Shown here piece after piece: positions 18,714 to 30,135 of a stretch of 64,000 nucleotides of DNA. Both the position numbers and the translations under genes were made by a program. Each line of letters begins with the position of its first letter. The stretch's first letter is position 1. Origin of the DNA: Campylobacter concisus (lineage in GTDB: Bacteria > Campylobacterota > Campylobacteria > Campylobacterales > Campylobacteraceae); the NCBI RefSeq assembly GCF_015679985.1, contig NZ_CP049239.1, positions 1,364,001 to 1,428,000 of the forward strand, in the 5' to 3' direction. The notes under the pieces were generated by a model. The model saw nothing but the letters and a program-made list of their open reading frames with translations. It searched no databases and had not been told where the DNA came from.

Positions 18714-19606
18714 CTGTTCTCTTGCCTTTTTACGCTAAAAAGATAAAAGCTAAGTGCCGCCATTAGCATCGCCACGCCGCCTATTAGATAGATAGCGTTT
18801 ATGATATTTTCAGGTGCAGTAATAGCAAATTTAAAGACTAGCATAAGCGCTTCGATCGCAAGTGCGATGATAATTGAGCCGATAAATCTCACCATCGTCT
18901 TATAAATAACGCTATTTTCTTCTTGATTTTTACCTAAAACCTCTTCTTCAAATATCGTCTTAACAAGATCAAAAATGGCAAGAGCCAGCGTTAAAATGAT
19001 GGTTGATTCAAAAATTTCTTCGACATTTATATGCTCGATACTTTTTGAGATAAAGCTCTTTACCCCGTGCCAAAATAAAAATGCACAAATCATAAAAAGT
19101 GATGCACAAAAGAGCGTATAGACTATCTTTAAAAATCTACCAAAATGCTCCTCGACAAAGCCGCTATCGACCATATTTAGGATATTTTCTAGGCTTATGT
19201 CGATGCAAGCGATAAATTTAAGCTCATTTTTTTCGTTATAGATAGGCATACTTGCTGTGACGCATAAACCTCCATTTAAGCTTGATGGATATGGATCGCT
19301 TAAAACGCACCTTTTCTCACGCACTGCAGTGTAATAGTATGCCTTGTTTGCGCGGTTTTCGCCTTTTGGAATTTTATACTTTTCATTTAGGCTGATCGAG
19401 TCTTCAATCTGCACGCCATTTTCGTCTAAGATATACAATGCGTCAAAATTTTCTATCTCGTGGCTGATCTTATCAAAGCCAGCTTTTATGTTCTCTAAAC
19501 AAACTCCGGGCAGTCTATTTGGCAAATTTCTACTAAATAAATAACAAATATACGCCCTTGCCTTATATCTCGTGTCACTAAATCTCTTAATATCTTTTAT
19601 AACCAA
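18710..19606 (-). CDS. pglG: PglG-like membrane protein with a periplasmic PDC-type sensor region
   Basis: Matches C. jejuni PglG in length (298) and position after pglF. The N-terminal half (about residues 20-150) has the pattern of a PDC/Cache sensor (ALYILDENGVQI, REKRCVLSDPYPSSLNGGLC, ACIDISLENIL); the C-terminal half has about four membrane segments. No catalytic motif is visible and the C. jejuni gene is not known to be needed for glycan assembly, so its role is open. The start is TTG with AAAAGG upstream. Stop overlaps hisH. Confidence 0.72.
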   Translation of the reverse strand: MVIKDIKRFSDTRYKARAYICYLFSRNLPNRLPGVCLENIKAGFDKISHEIENFDALYILDENGVQIEDSISLNEKYKIPKGENRANKAYYYTAVREKRCVLSDPYPSSLNGGLCVTASMPIYNEKNELKFIACIDISLENILNMVDSGFVEEHFGRFLKIVYTLFCASLFMICAFLFWHGVKSFISKSIEHINVEEIFESTIILTLALAIFDLVKTIFEEEVLGKNQEENSVIYKTMVRFIGSIIIALAIEALMLVFKFAITAPENIINAIYLIGGVAMLMAALSFYLFSVKRQENR

Positions 19607-19608
19607 AA

Positions 19609-21390
19609 TTAGCCTTTTAAATTTAATGCATGATTAAACTCTGGCACGATCACCTTAAGAGCAGGTGCTACCTCATCATCTTCAAGCTGCAAAAGCTCAC
19701 TTATCTGCGAGTTTAAAAGTGCTAAATCGTAAGGCTCTGAATGCGTTACAAAGATCGACTCATACTTGGTTTGCACATCATCTTTGTTGATAAGTAGCTC
19801 TTCATAAAGCTTCTCGCCCGGTCTAAGACCTACAAATTCTATACCCAAATGCTCTTTGTTTGAAAGAAGAAGCATCTTTTTAGCAAGATCAACGATCTTA
19901 ACAGGCTCACCCATATCAAGCACGAAAAGCTCGCCACCTTTTGCGATAGAGGCTGCTTGAAGGACTAGCTGACAAGCTTCTGATGTAAGCATAAAATATC
20001 TTGTGATCTCTGGATGAGTGACACTTAGTGGCCTATTTGCAGCGATCTGTGCTTTAAATTTAGGTATAACTGAGCCACTTGAGCCAAGGACGTTACCAAA
20101 GCGCACGCAAACTATTTCGCAAACACCTGCCTCGTTTGAATTTAGTGCGTAAAGCTCACAAACACGCTTAGTTGTGCCCATTATATTTGTTGGACGCACA
20201 GCCTTGTCTGATGAGATCATGACAAATTTTTTAACACCATATTTTTTAGAAAGATCGACAGCATTTTTTGTGCCAAGGATGTTGTTTTCGACAGCCGAGC
20301 GAGGATTTAGCTCGCAAAGTGGCACATGCTTGTAGGCTGCTGCATGGATGACGATCTCTGGTCTAAATTCCTCAAAAACCTCTTCAAAGTCTTTTAAATT
20401 TGTGATATTTACAAGCTTGCTAACAGTTCTTTTATCTCTTGTATCTTCGCCTATTTTATAAAGGTTAAACTCGCTGTGTTCAACCATTATAAGCTCACTT
20501 ACACCAAATTTCAAGCACTGCTTACAAATTTCACTTCCTATACTGCCGCCAGCTCCAGTGACAAGCACTCTTTTATCTTTTAAAAAATTTGAAATAGCCT
20601 CTGGGTTTAAATCTTTTGGCTTTCTAGCTAGCAAGTCTTCGATCGAGATATCCTTGATCGGCTCATTTTCGATAAGAGAGAAGAGCTTCATATCTCTTAT
20701 ACCATATCCACTTAGCTCATCAACTAGAGCTTGAAGCTCATCTTGATCAAGTGCAAGCGCGATGATAGCGGTCTTTGCGTCGTAGTCTTTTATAAGGCTT
20801 GGTATATCTTTTTTATCTTGTACTAAAAATCCATCACAATATGTGCCAACAAGGTCACTTCTGCCATCTACCACGCCAACTGCGTAGTAGTCAAGATACC
20901 CTTGTTTTAAGCCACGCAAGACGTGAAGCGCTTTTGACGTTGCACCTATAACGATACAAGGCTCACCTTTGTGAGGTTTGTTTGAAAAGTCAAGCACCAT
21001 GCGTTTTGAAATTCTTAAAAGCCCAACAAGTAAGCATGAAATAAGAAGATCAATGAAAATAACGCTTCTTGGATATGGATTTAAAAAATCTTGAATGATA
21101 AAAAAAACGATCGTAAATAAAACCGCTGAGCAAACGTGAGCTAGGAAAATTTTTCTTGCTTCGTTTAATCCAAAAAATCTCCACGGTACCTTGTAAATTT
21201 TAAACATCCACATAAAAAAGAGCTTAAAAAAGATCAAAAATCCAGCCGTTACAAAAAGCCCTTGTACGTAGATATCTGGGATGTCAGCGTTAAATCTTAA
21301 AAGATAAGCCACATATATCGAAAAGATAAATATAAAAACATCGCCAAGAAGGAAAAATACAAGCCTTTTTAACTTTGTTGCATGAAACAT
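19609..21390 (-). CDS. pglF: UDP-N-acetylglucosamine 4,6-dehydratase PglF
   Basis: First step of UDP-bacillosamine synthesis: UDP-GlcNAc to the 4-keto-6-deoxy sugar. Four N-terminal membrane segments (about residues 10-120), a first nucleotide-binding region ([14 protein letters not shown]), then the catalytic short-chain dehydrogenase domain with [35 protein letters not shown] (SDK in place of the usual TDx, and Met in place of the Tyr of classical SDRs) and [13 protein letters not shown]. At 593 residues it is full length. One base from pglE. Confidence 0.96.
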   Translation of the reverse strand: MFHATKLKRLVFFLLGDVFIFIFSIYVAYLLRFNADIPDIYVQGLFVTAGFLIFFKLFFMWMFKIYKVPWRFFGLNEARKIFLAHVCSAVLFTIVFFIIQDFLNPYPRSVIFIDLLISCLLVGLLRISKRMVLDFSNKPHKGEPCIVIGATSKALHVLRGLKQGYLDYYAVGVVDGRSDLVGTYCDGFLVQDKKDIPSLIKDYDAKTAIIALALDQDELQALVDELSGYGIRDMKLFSLIENEPIKDISIEDLLARKPKDLNPEAISNFLKDKRVLVTGAGGSIGSEICKQCLKFGVSELIMVEHSEFNLYKIGEDTRDKRTVSKLVNITNLKDFEEVFEEFRPEIVIHAAAYKHVPLCELNPRSAVENNILGTKNAVDLSKKYGVKKFVMISSDKAVRPTNIMGTTKRVCELYALNSNEAGVCEIVCVRFGNVLGSSGSVIPKFKAQIAANRPLSVTHPEITRYFMLTSEACQLVLQAASIAKGGELFVLDMGEPVKIVDLAKKMLLLSNKEHLGIEFVGLRPGEKLYEELLINKDDVQTKYESIFVTHSEPYDLALLNSQISELLQLEDDEVAPALKVIVPEFNHALNLKG

Positions 21391-22518
<1,128 letters not shown>

Positions 22519-22530
22519 TTATTTTTAAAT

Positions 22531-23121
22531 TTATATCTTAGCGCGCTCGCATGCAGGTACGCCGTAAGCCTTTATGCCATCTTTTATATCTCTAACGACC
22601 ACACTTCCAGCGCCGATAATGCAGTTTTTGCCGATACTTATACCCTGAATGATGCTTGAGCCAATGCCAACATGCGTAAATTCGCCCACGCTAACATTTC
22701 CAGCAAGAGCCACATTTGGGCTGATGTGAGCAAATTTACCTATCACGCACTCATGCTCTATCACCGCGCCAGAATTTATGATAGCGCCCTCTTTTATACG
22801 AACTTTTGCGTTTATAACGGCATTTGGCATGACAACTACGCCTTTTTCTATCACGGCGCTTTCGCTCACAACCGCACTTTTATGGATCAAATTTACTATA
22901 TCAAAGCCAGCAGTCTCTACTTTTTGGCTAATCTTTTGCCTAGTTTTGTTTTCGCCAATGGCTATTATGATGTCAGCTTTTTCAAGCTCTGGGCTAAATT
23001 TACGCTCGCTAGCGTCATCTAAAAAAACTATCTCATCGTAGCCGTTACTTTTAGCGATGTCAGCGACCACAAGACCGTGACCGCTTGCTCCGTAGATGTA
23101 AATTTTCTTAGTTTTTACCAT
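22531..23121 (-). CDS. pglD: UDP-N-acetylbacillosamine N-acetyltransferase PglD
   Basis: Completes UDP-diNAc-bacillosamine. N-terminal UDP-sugar binding fold ([17 protein letters not shown]) then a left-handed beta helix of hexapeptide repeats, with the catalytic His in [13 protein letters not shown] and the acetyl-CoA part near [12 protein letters not shown] start at the ATG at 23121, preceded by GGAGAAATTTA; the extra Arg-rich codons upstream belong to the pglC end in another frame. Overlap with pglC is then 14 bases. Confidence 0.95.
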   Translation of the reverse strand: MVKTKKIYIYGASGHGLVVADIAKSNGYDEIVFLDDASERKFSPELEKADIIIAIGENKTRQKISQKVETAGFDIVNLIHKSAVVSESAVIEKGVVVMPNAVINAKVRIKEGAIINSGAVIEHECVIGKFAHISPNVALAGNVSVGEFTHVGIGSSIIQGISIGKNCIIGAGSVVVRDIKDGIKAYGVPACERAKI

Positions 23122-23713
23122 TAAATTTCTCCGTCGTCGCCTGCCCCTCTTTGCTGACGCCACTTCGTTTTAGCACCTTTTCGATGGTCTGTAAGGCAAT
23201 CTTTACATCAAGCATAAAGCTTAAATTTTTAGCGTAATAGACGTCATACTCAAATTTTTTCTCCCAGCTTATGTCGTTTCTGCCATTTACCTGTGCTAGG
23301 CCCGTGATACCAGGGCGCACGTCGTGGCGGTGCTTTTGCGTTTCGTTGTAGATGGGTAGGTACTCGACCAAAAGCGGCCTTGGTCCGATGAAACTCATAT
23401 CGCCTTTTAGCACGTTAAAGAGCTGTGGTAGCTCATCAAGGCTAAGAGAGCGGATCAGTTTGCCAAATTTACCAAGACGCTGCTCATCTGGCAAGAGATT
23501 ACCATTTTCGTCACGCTCGTCACTCATCGTCTTAAATTTATAAATTTTAAAAATTTTCTTATTAAGTCCTGGTCTTGCCTGCGTAAAAATGACATCACGA
23601 CTTACCTTAAAGTAGATAAAAATCGCCGTTGCTATAATGATAGGTGATGTTAAAATGAGCAAAAACAAAGCTCCCAAAATGTCAATCACCCTTTTTAAAA
23701 AATTTCTATACAT
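23108..23713 (-). CDS. pglC: Undecaprenyl phosphate N,N'-diacetylbacillosamine 1-phosphate transferase PglC
   Basis: Loads the first sugar of the N-glycan on the lipid carrier. Monotopic phosphoglycosyl transferase of 201 residues: one N-terminal re-entrant helix (about 12-34), [20 protein letters not shown], the Asp-Glu dyad in [20 protein letters not shown], and [13 protein letters not shown]. Overlaps pglA by eight bases and pglD by 14. Confidence 0.96.
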   Translation of the reverse strand: MYRNFLKRVIDILGALFLLILTSPIIIATAIFIYFKVSRDVIFTQARPGLNKKIFKIYKFKTMSDERDENGNLLPDEQRLGKFGKLIRSLSLDELPQLFNVLKGDMSFIGPRPLLVEYLPIYNETQKHRHDVRPGITGLAQVNGRNDISWEKKFEYDVYYAKNLSFMLDVKIALQTIEKVLKRSGVSKEGQATTEKFNGKN

Positions 23714-24821
23714 CTATAAATTTCCTATAAATTTCTATATATTTTTTTGCGATCACTCGCTCGTCAAACTCGCTTACCGCCCAGTCCCTGCCGTTTTGCC
23801 CAAGCTTTACGCAAAGCTCCTCGTCATCAAGCAAAACTCTTATCTTATCAGCAAGGTCATTTGCGTCTTTTACCTTACATAAAAGCCCGTTGTAGCCATC
23901 CTTTACTGCCTCATTGCAGCCTGTAACGTCGCTTGCAACGACTGCTTTTGCCATACTCATCGCCTCTAAAACCGTTCTTGGAAAGCCCTCTTTGTAGCTA
24001 GGAAGTGCCAGCAAGTAAGAAGCTTTTAAAAGCTGCGGTATATCGTTTCTAGCACCAAGATAACGTACTTTGCCGCCTTTTAAAAAGGCCTCTTCTGCGG
24101 TTGATTTATTACCAGCAAAGCCCTCACCCACAAATACAAATTCGCAGTTTTTATAGCCATTTAAAATTTCTGCTGCCTCGTAAAACTCACGCACGCCCTT
24201 GTGCCACATCGCCCTTGCAATCATCAAAATGACCTTTTTTTCACCAAGGTCAGCCGCCTGCGTGATAGCTGGGTCAAATTTAGCAGTATCCACGCCGACA
24301 CTTTTTATGCGGCAAACTTTGTTTTTATCTATCAAATTTCGCGAGATCATATAATCAGCGTCCGAGTCGTTTACAAATACGCAAGCATCGGCCTTTGCAA
24401 AGGAAAATTTATAAAGGCTCTCCATGATAAAACGCACGGCCTTTGTCTTAATGTCATCGTCTATATAAAAGCTGCCAAGGCCTTCAACCAAATTTATCAC
24501 GTGCTTTATGCCAGCGTTTTTAGCGGCAAATGTGCCAAATACATTTGACTTGTGAGCGCCAGTTTGCAGCAAGTCTAAATTTAGCTCACGTAAAATTTGA
24601 GATAGTTTTTTTGAGTTATTTATGACGGTTAGCGGATTTAGGCTGGCTTTGTCAAGCTCGTAAGTGACAGAGTGAAAGCTTTTAGCAAGCTCATCAGTGA
24701 AATTTCCTTTTGGAGCGATCGCAAAAACTTCATGCCCCATATCTTTTAAAGCCTGCATAATAGGGCGTCTAAAAAAATGTATGCTCATATCGGCATGACT
24801 TAAAAACCCTATCCTTGCCAT
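23706..24821 (-). CDS. pglA: N,N'-diacetylbacillosaminyl-diphospho-undecaprenol GalNAc transferase PglA
   Basis: GT4 enzyme that adds the second residue (GalNAc in C. jejuni). Features: start [41 protein letters not shown] in the acceptor/donor cleft, and the donor-binding [19 protein letters not shown] with the E-x7-E pattern. 371 residues, full length. Three bases after pglB, overlapping pglC. Confidence 0.92.
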   Translation of the reverse strand: MARIGFLSHADMSIHFFRRPIMQALKDMGHEVFAIAPKGNFTDELAKSFHSVTYELDKASLNPLTVINNSKKLSQILRELNLDLLQTGAHKSNVFGTFAAKNAGIKHVINLVEGLGSFYIDDDIKTKAVRFIMESLYKFSFAKADACVFVNDSDADYMISRNLIDKNKVCRIKSVGVDTAKFDPAITQAADLGEKKVILMIARAMWHKGVREFYEAAEILNGYKNCEFVFVGEGFAGNKSTAEEAFLKGGKVRYLGARNDIPQLLKASYLLALPSYKEGFPRTVLEAMSMAKAVVASDVTGCNEAVKDGYNGLLCKVKDANDLADKIRVLLDDEELCVKLGQNGRDWAVSEFDERVIAKKYIEIYRKFIDV

Positions 24822-24823
24822 TT

Positions 24824-26923
24824 TTACCTCTTTAATTTATAAATTTTTGCCGCCCCATCAAGTATGACTGGCTCAAAAATTTTTGGATCGTATCTTTCTA
24901 GCACGAAAAGCTGTATATAAGTGCTATTTAAAATACCCTCATCAAGGATGATAAACCTGCCATAATCTCTCATAAAAATGACAGAAATATTTGAGCTTTC
25001 GTTATTTTTATACTCTTTGACATTTAGCTTGCCAGCCTCGTTATAATCAGTCTCTATGAAAGATTTAAGAGGCAAGATGTTGCCATCATAGATTAAATTT
25101 GTGACATCGCTTGTGAGCGTAAAACCACCATTTAGTCTAATGCCATTTTCATTTTGAGAGATCGCTCTTGTGACGATAAAAAGGCCGTTGTTTAAATTTT
25201 TACCGCTTTTTAGATCGATCTTGCTAAATTGCAAAATGGTCGGAAAAATACCAAGCATCCTATCTGGCAAGTAGTAGTAAATATCCCTTGTCTTTGCTGG
25301 TAAGCTAAAATTTGCCTCTTTTATATCACTAAAAAACTGATCAATGCTTGCATTTCTCTCTTTTAAAATTTGAGCCAAATTGCCATTAAATCGCTCTTTA
25401 AAATTTCTCTCAGTGTATTCTACATCAAGCCTTGCCATATTTGCCGAGCTCATCTCATCGCTTCCAAGCGCAAAACTCACGGCAAAATTTTCACGTCCAA
25501 GGTGCTTTCCGCCGTCAATGAGCGTCTTAACATCGCTGTAATATCTGATCGGATATCCATAGTCCCACCACGCAACCACGTAGTCCTCGCGTCCTGCGAT
25601 ACCTTTTAGCTTATTTAAAATTTCAACCTCTTTGTGCACAAAAACTGGCTCAGCTTTGTAGCCATAGATATGAATGAGCGCTGGAGTAAGAGCAAGCACG
25701 GTTATAAAAGCTCTCGCAAGATTTAGCACCGCTCCTTTTAGCTTTAAATTTAAAAGTATAAACTCCACCAAATAGCCAAGACCAAGCGCCATGATAGGCA
25801 CAGCGTAAATGGTAAATCTAAGGCCACTTTTAAATGCCAAAAAGCCAAGTGCTAGCATGCCAAGCGAGACGGCAAATGAGCGGTTTTTAAAATAAAAAAG
25901 AGCAACGCCAGCAAGCGAGATCAAAAATGTGATGACATTTGCGCTGATCCTCTCGCAAAATAGCGTAAAATCAACGATGCTTGACTCTTGGATGGTTTGA
26001 TTGACATTAAAAAAGTGAAAGCTCATGCCTCCAACTTCAGGCGCATCTCTAAAGACGTAAAATTTAAGCTGAAAAATAATCGGATTTAGTCCGCCACGAA
26101 TGGCAAAAACAACAAAAACAATAACCAAAGCAGCAAGAGCAAATTTTAAATTTATCGCCTCTTTTTTAAAGAGGCAAAGTGCATAAACTGCAAATACTAG
26201 GGCAAATTTAAGCGATAGATCAAGGTTTGAAATGGAAAGCAGAAGCAGCGAAATTTCAAGATAAAAAAGAGAATTTTTCCTATCAAAAATGAGCGTGTAA
26301 AGTAAAAATAGCCCAGTTAAAATGCTAATAAGCGAAAACGCGCTCGCATACCACCACATATAAATAAGCACGCTTAAGGGTGCGATTATTAGGCTATTTG
26401 CGTCCTTTTTCTCAAGCACTCTAACAAGCCCCCAAACGACAAAGACGCTAAGTGGGATGATGAGCATATCAGTATCGTAGTAGCCTGCCATAGTGCGGTT
26501 GTAGTAGCTATTTGCGACCACTGCAAGAAGTGCGGCGATAAAGCCAGCCATTTTTAGTTTGTATTCATTTGCGATCAGGATAACTGGCACAGCCACAAGC
26601 GATGAGAAAAATACGCTCATATAAATCATCGCCGTCTCAAGCTTGACACCTAGAAATTTCACGATCCAGTAAGTAAGCGTCGAGAGCGGATAGCCATAGT
26701 AGCTAAGGTCGTTTTCTTGGTGAAAGCCAGCCAGCATGTCCCTTGCACCCTCGGCAAATGCGTAGCCGTCGTTTGTGCTAATCATCAGCTCGTTGTTCCA
26801 GAAAAATACCGGATATTCACTCGCCCAAAAGATCCAGTAAAGCCTACAAACCACGCTAAAAAAGACTGCGACAAATATCATCAAGTATAAAGAGTAATTT
26901 TTAAAAAATAAATTTCTATTCAT
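24824..26923 (-). CDS. pglB: Oligosaccharyltransferase PglB, copy 1
   Basis: STT3-type enzyme that transfers the lipid-linked glycan to Asn in the periplasm. About 13 membrane segments then a soluble C-terminal domain. Key motifs: STNDGYAFAEGARD in the first periplasmic loop, AGYYDTDMLII, and the sequon-binding WWDYG in YVVAWWDYGYPIRYY. 699 residues, close to C. jejuni PglB (713). It is in the canonical place between pglA and pglJ. A second intact copy lies at 33344-35470. Confidence 0.96.
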   Translation of the reverse strand: MNRNLFFKNYSLYLMIFVAVFFSVVCRLYWIFWASEYPVFFWNNELMISTNDGYAFAEGARDMLAGFHQENDLSYYGYPLSTLTYWIVKFLGVKLETAMIYMSVFFSSLVAVPVILIANEYKLKMAGFIAALLAVVANSYYNRTMAGYYDTDMLIIPLSVFVVWGLVRVLEKKDANSLIIAPLSVLIYMWWYASAFSLISILTGLFLLYTLIFDRKNSLFYLEISLLLLSISNLDLSLKFALVFAVYALCLFKKEAINLKFALAALVIVFVVFAIRGGLNPIIFQLKFYVFRDAPEVGGMSFHFFNVNQTIQESSIVDFTLFCERISANVITFLISLAGVALFYFKNRSFAVSLGMLALGFLAFKSGLRFTIYAVPIMALGLGYLVEFILLNLKLKGAVLNLARAFITVLALTPALIHIYGYKAEPVFVHKEVEILNKLKGIAGREDYVVAWWDYGYPIRYYSDVKTLIDGGKHLGRENFAVSFALGSDEMSSANMARLDVEYTERNFKERFNGNLAQILKERNASIDQFFSDIKEANFSLPAKTRDIYYYLPDRMLGIFPTILQFSKIDLKSGKNLNNGLFIVTRAISQNENGIRLNGGFTLTSDVTNLIYDGNILPLKSFIETDYNEAGKLNVKEYKNNESSNISVIFMRDYGRFIILDEGILNSTYIQLFVLERYDPKIFEPVILDGAAKIYKLKR

Positions 26924-28040
26924 TAGGATTTTCCAAAAAATTTATAAGCTCGCTCGCTATGTTTTCACTATCAAAAAATTTAGCCCGATTATACGCAACC
27001 TTTTCAAAATTTTGCCTTATTTCAGGCGCATTAAGCACCTTTATCATCGCCTCTTTCATCGCATTTTCGTCATCAACTGGTACCAAAATGCCAAACTCAC
27101 TCTCGCCTAAAAGCTCCTTTGCACCGCTCTTGTGCTCGGTCGAGATGATAGTTTTTTCACATGCTAGTGCTTCAAGCAAGACATTTGAAAAGCCCTCAAA
27201 ACGTGAAGCACAAAGCAAACACGAGGCGTTTTTTATATGCCTAAATGGGTTTTTATCAGTGCCAAGAAGCTTTACTCGATCACCCACGCCAAATTTGTCT
27301 ATCAAATTTTGTAGCTCGTCCTTTAAAGGCCCTTTACCAAGGATACCAAGCGTAGCGTGAGGGTCGTTAATGGAAGCTATGACTTTTATTAGCATGGCTT
27401 GATTTTTACCGCTATCAAGGCGGCCGATGTTTATAAAAAATGGCCTAAAATTACCCTCGATCGGCTCATCTTTTAGCAAATTTATAGTTTTTAGATCAAG
27501 GGCGTTATAAAGCACCTTTGTTTTTGCCTCACTCATGCCAAAATTTCGCACCAGATCCTCTTTATTGCCAGCTGCATTTGCAAGGATTAGATCAGCCTTT
27601 TTATAAAGATGAGTGAGTAAAAATTTATTAACTCGTCCGCTTAGATCGTTTTTATATAGGATTGACGGACAGCTTCGTTCGCTAATAACCAGCCTAGCCT
27701 TTAGCCCTAAAATCCTAGCAACCCCAGCGATATAACAAGGGCGGTTCATCAGCACAAACTGCATGTCGATGCCTAAGTTTTGACAGAGCTTTTTATATTT
27801 AAAGGCAAGCATTGGCATCGCTAAAAAGAGCCTTGCAAGCTTTTTTAGCCCTCTCTCATAAGGATCGCTATTTTCTATAAAGTGAATTTGCACCTCGCTT
27901 GGGATCTCGTAAGCGATGACCTTGCTCATTAAGATGAGATGAACTTCATAACGTTTTACCAAAAATGGCAGTAAATTTGCCACATTTCGCTCAGCCCCAC
28001 CAGGTCCCATCGAGTATAAAAAAACGGCTAATTTTTTCAC
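26916..28040 (-). CDS. pglJ: GalNAc transferase PglJ (GT4)
   Basis: Adds the third residue of the lipid-linked glycan in the C. jejuni pathway. The N-terminus KKLAVFLYSMGPGGAERNVA, the NRPCYIAGVARILGLKARLVI region and the donor motif CASRFEGFSNVLLEALACEKT agree well with PglJ as I remember it. 374 residues. GTG start overlapping the stop of the preceding gene (GTGA), and its own stop overlaps pglB. Confidence 0.87.
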   Translation of the reverse strand: MKKLAVFLYSMGPGGAERNVANLLPFLVKRYEVHLILMSKVIAYEIPSEVQIHFIENSDPYERGLKKLARLFLAMPMLAFKYKKLCQNLGIDMQFVLMNRPCYIAGVARILGLKARLVISERSCPSILYKNDLSGRVNKFLLTHLYKKADLILANAAGNKEDLVRNFGMSEAKTKVLYNALDLKTINLLKDEPIEGNFRPFFINIGRLDSGKNQAMLIKVIASINDPHATLGILGKGPLKDELQNLIDKFGVGDRVKLLGTDKNPFRHIKNASCLLCASRFEGFSNVLLEALACEKTIISTEHKSGAKELLGESEFGILVPVDDENAMKEAMIKVLNAPEIRQNFEKVAYNRAKFFDSENIASELINFLENPNE

Positions 28041-29080
28041 TTGCTAACAACCTTTTTTATAAATTCTCTCCACTGCTTTATGATATTTTCTTTGCTAAAT
28101 AAATTTGCATTTTCGCTGGCGTTTTTTGCTAGTTTTTGCCTTAAATTTTCATCTTTTAAAAGCATTTCAAGCTTATCTTTTAAATCATTTGCGTCGCCAT
28201 TTTTAAAGATAAGCCCGTCTGTGCCGTCATTTATAAGCTCTCTTGCGCCCACAGTGTCGCTACTTAACCTAGCGCAGCCAAAAGCACCTGACTCTATTAG
28301 CACGTTTGAAAGTCCCTCGCTTCGTGAGCTAAGAACAAAAATTTTTGCCTCATTATAAAGCTTTGTGACGTCGCTCATATGTCCTAAAAATTTGATGTTA
28401 AGCCCCAAATTTGACGCCATCTGCTTTAGCTGCACTTCTTGCCTGCCACTACCTGCGATCTTTATCTCCCAGCCATCAAGCAAGCTCTTACTCACCTTGC
28501 TAAGTGCCTCAAAATAGACATCATAGCCCTTTACCGCCTCCAGCCTTGCCACGCTTAGGATGACATTTTGCTTCTCACAAATTTCAGGCACATCAATAAA
28601 AAGTGGGTTGTGGATGACCTCGCGGTTTTTGGCAAATTTATAGTAGTCATAGTCGCTTTTGCTTAGCACGCTTAAGCCATCTACAAATTTATACGAAAAG
28701 TCACGCATAGCGCTTGCGATTTTACTTTTTAAGTAGCTATGCTCGTGATGCTCAGTTGCTATTAGTTTGCTCTTTAGCCCAGCATTTGCCAGTACGCAAG
28801 CGACGTTTGTCCAGTCGATAAAGCTAATTATCAAATCAGCCCTTTGCTCTTTAAAAAGCGCTCTAAGAGCTAGGATTTTTTTAAATTTTAAAGCGAGCCC
28901 TGAGCCAGTGACATTAAGGTTTATGATATTTATCTTTTCACTAAATTTATAAAGTCCAAAATCATCTTCAAGCAGGGCGATAGTGATCTCATTGTCCTTG
29001 CTAAGCTCATTTGCTAGCACGTTTAGCACGCGCTCGGCTCCGCCGTTTCTAAGTGCGGCGATGACAAAAAGAATTTTCAC
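28037..29080 (-). CDS. GT4 glycosyltransferase, PglH-like (first of two)
   Basis: A 347-residue GT4 enzyme beginning KILFVIAALRNGGAERVLNV, with the donor motif SRSEGLSNVLIESGAFG near residue 280. It resembles the PglH polymerase, which adds several GalNAc residues, but is the less similar of the two neighbouring copies. I chose the GTG at 29080: it is five bases after GGAGGTGTGAA and forms a GTGA overlap with the upstream stop; the longer frame has no binding site. It may add a different sugar, so the glycan could differ from that of C. jejuni. Confidence 0.8.
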   Translation of the reverse strand: MKILFVIAALRNGGAERVLNVLANELSKDNEITIALLEDDFGLYKFSEKINIINLNVTGSGLALKFKKILALRALFKEQRADLIISFIDWTNVACVLANAGLKSKLIATEHHEHSYLKSKIASAMRDFSYKFVDGLSVLSKSDYDYYKFAKNREVIHNPLFIDVPEICEKQNVILSVARLEAVKGYDVYFEALSKVSKSLLDGWEIKIAGSGRQEVQLKQMASNLGLNIKFLGHMSDVTKLYNEAKIFVLSSRSEGLSNVLIESGAFGCARLSSDTVGARELINDGTDGLIFKNGDANDLKDKLEMLLKDENLRQKLAKNASENANLFSKENIIKQWREFIKKVVSK

Positions 29081-30135
29081 TTCACACCTCCAAGTCTTAA
29101 AAGCTCCAGCCATTTTTTATAAATTTGCTCCACGCTAAACTCATCAAGTCTAGCTCTTGCGTTTTTGACAAATTCGCCCATTTTTGCCTCATCTTGCAGC
29201 AAATTTGCAAGCTTTTTGCTCATCTGATCAGCGTCATTTATCTCGCAAAGCAAACCATCAAAGCCATCTTTTATAAGCTCTTTTGCCCCGCTAGTTCTTG
29301 TCGCAACCCGCACGCAGTCATAGTTTATCGCCTCTATCAAGGTGTTTCCAAGACCCTCGAAATTTGAGCAAGAAAGCAGCACCTTTGCTCTTTTATAAAG
29401 TGAGGCGATGTCGCTAACGTTGCCTAAGAATTCGATATTAGCGTCCAAATTTTTAGCTAAATTTTCTAAATTTGCTCTCTTACCACCATCTCCAGCGACA
29501 GCAAATTTATAGCCACATTGCTTTAAGCTTGCAGCCACTCTTACAAACATTTCGCAGTTTTTTATCTTATTTAGCCTGCCAACAAAGATGATTAAATTTT
29601 CTTTGGCAAAACTCTCACTGCGCACCTCTTCAAAGAGTGGGTTGTAAATTTTCATCACATTTTTGCAAAATTTAGAGTAGTAGCCAAGATCCTCGTCGCT
29701 TAATACGCTAAGTGCGTTTGCAAATGGGTAGCTTATGCGTCTTAGCACCTTAAAAATGGCTCTTTTTGGCGCAAGATAGTTTGTATGCTCACTTATGATA
29801 ATAGGCGTTTTTAGTCCAGCTGAGCTAAAGAGCACCAAGGTATTTACGGCGTCTAAAAAGGATATCACAGCGTCAAATTTGCCCTCTCTTATGAGCGCCC
29901 TTAAGGCAAGCGCTTTCAAAACTCTCTTTTTTAAATTTCCAACCAAGCCAAGCTCATCAGCCCCAATGCCTAAATTTATGAGCTTCACGCCGCTTGCTAG
30001 CTCGTAAAATGGCTCATCCTTGTCAAATTTAACAAGGCTTACATCGTGATCCAAGCTAAATCTTGATGCGATCACCGCACAAACTCGCTCCGCACCACCA
30101 CTTCTAAGCGTTGATGTGACAAATAATATTCTCAT
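29077..30135 (-). CDS. pglH: GT4 glycosyltransferase, PglH-like (second of two)
   Basis: Starts RILFVTSTLRSGGAERVCAV; ISFLDAVNTLVLFSSAGLKT, ISEHTNYLAPKRAIFKVLRR and SYPFANALSVLS recall C. jejuni PglH closely, and the donor site is SNFEGLGNTLIEAINY. 352 residues. PglH in C. jejuni is a limited polymerase that adds three GalNAc. Overlaps its neighbours by four bases on both sides. It shares the overall plan of the copy at 28037, which suggests tandem duplication and divergence. Confidence 0.82.
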   Translation of the reverse strand: MRILFVTSTLRSGGAERVCAVIASRFSLDHDVSLVKFDKDEPFYELASGVKLINLGIGADELGLVGNLKKRVLKALALRALIREGKFDAVISFLDAVNTLVLFSSAGLKTPIIISEHTNYLAPKRAIFKVLRRISYPFANALSVLSDEDLGYYSKFCKNVMKIYNPLFEEVRSESFAKENLIIFVGRLNKIKNCEMFVRVAASLKQCGYKFAVAGDGGKRANLENLAKNLDANIEFLGNVSDIASLYKRAKVLLSCSNFEGLGNTLIEAINYDCVRVATRTSGAKELIKDGFDGLLCEINDADQMSKKLANLLQDEAKMGEFVKNARARLDEFSVEQIYKKWLELLRLGGVK

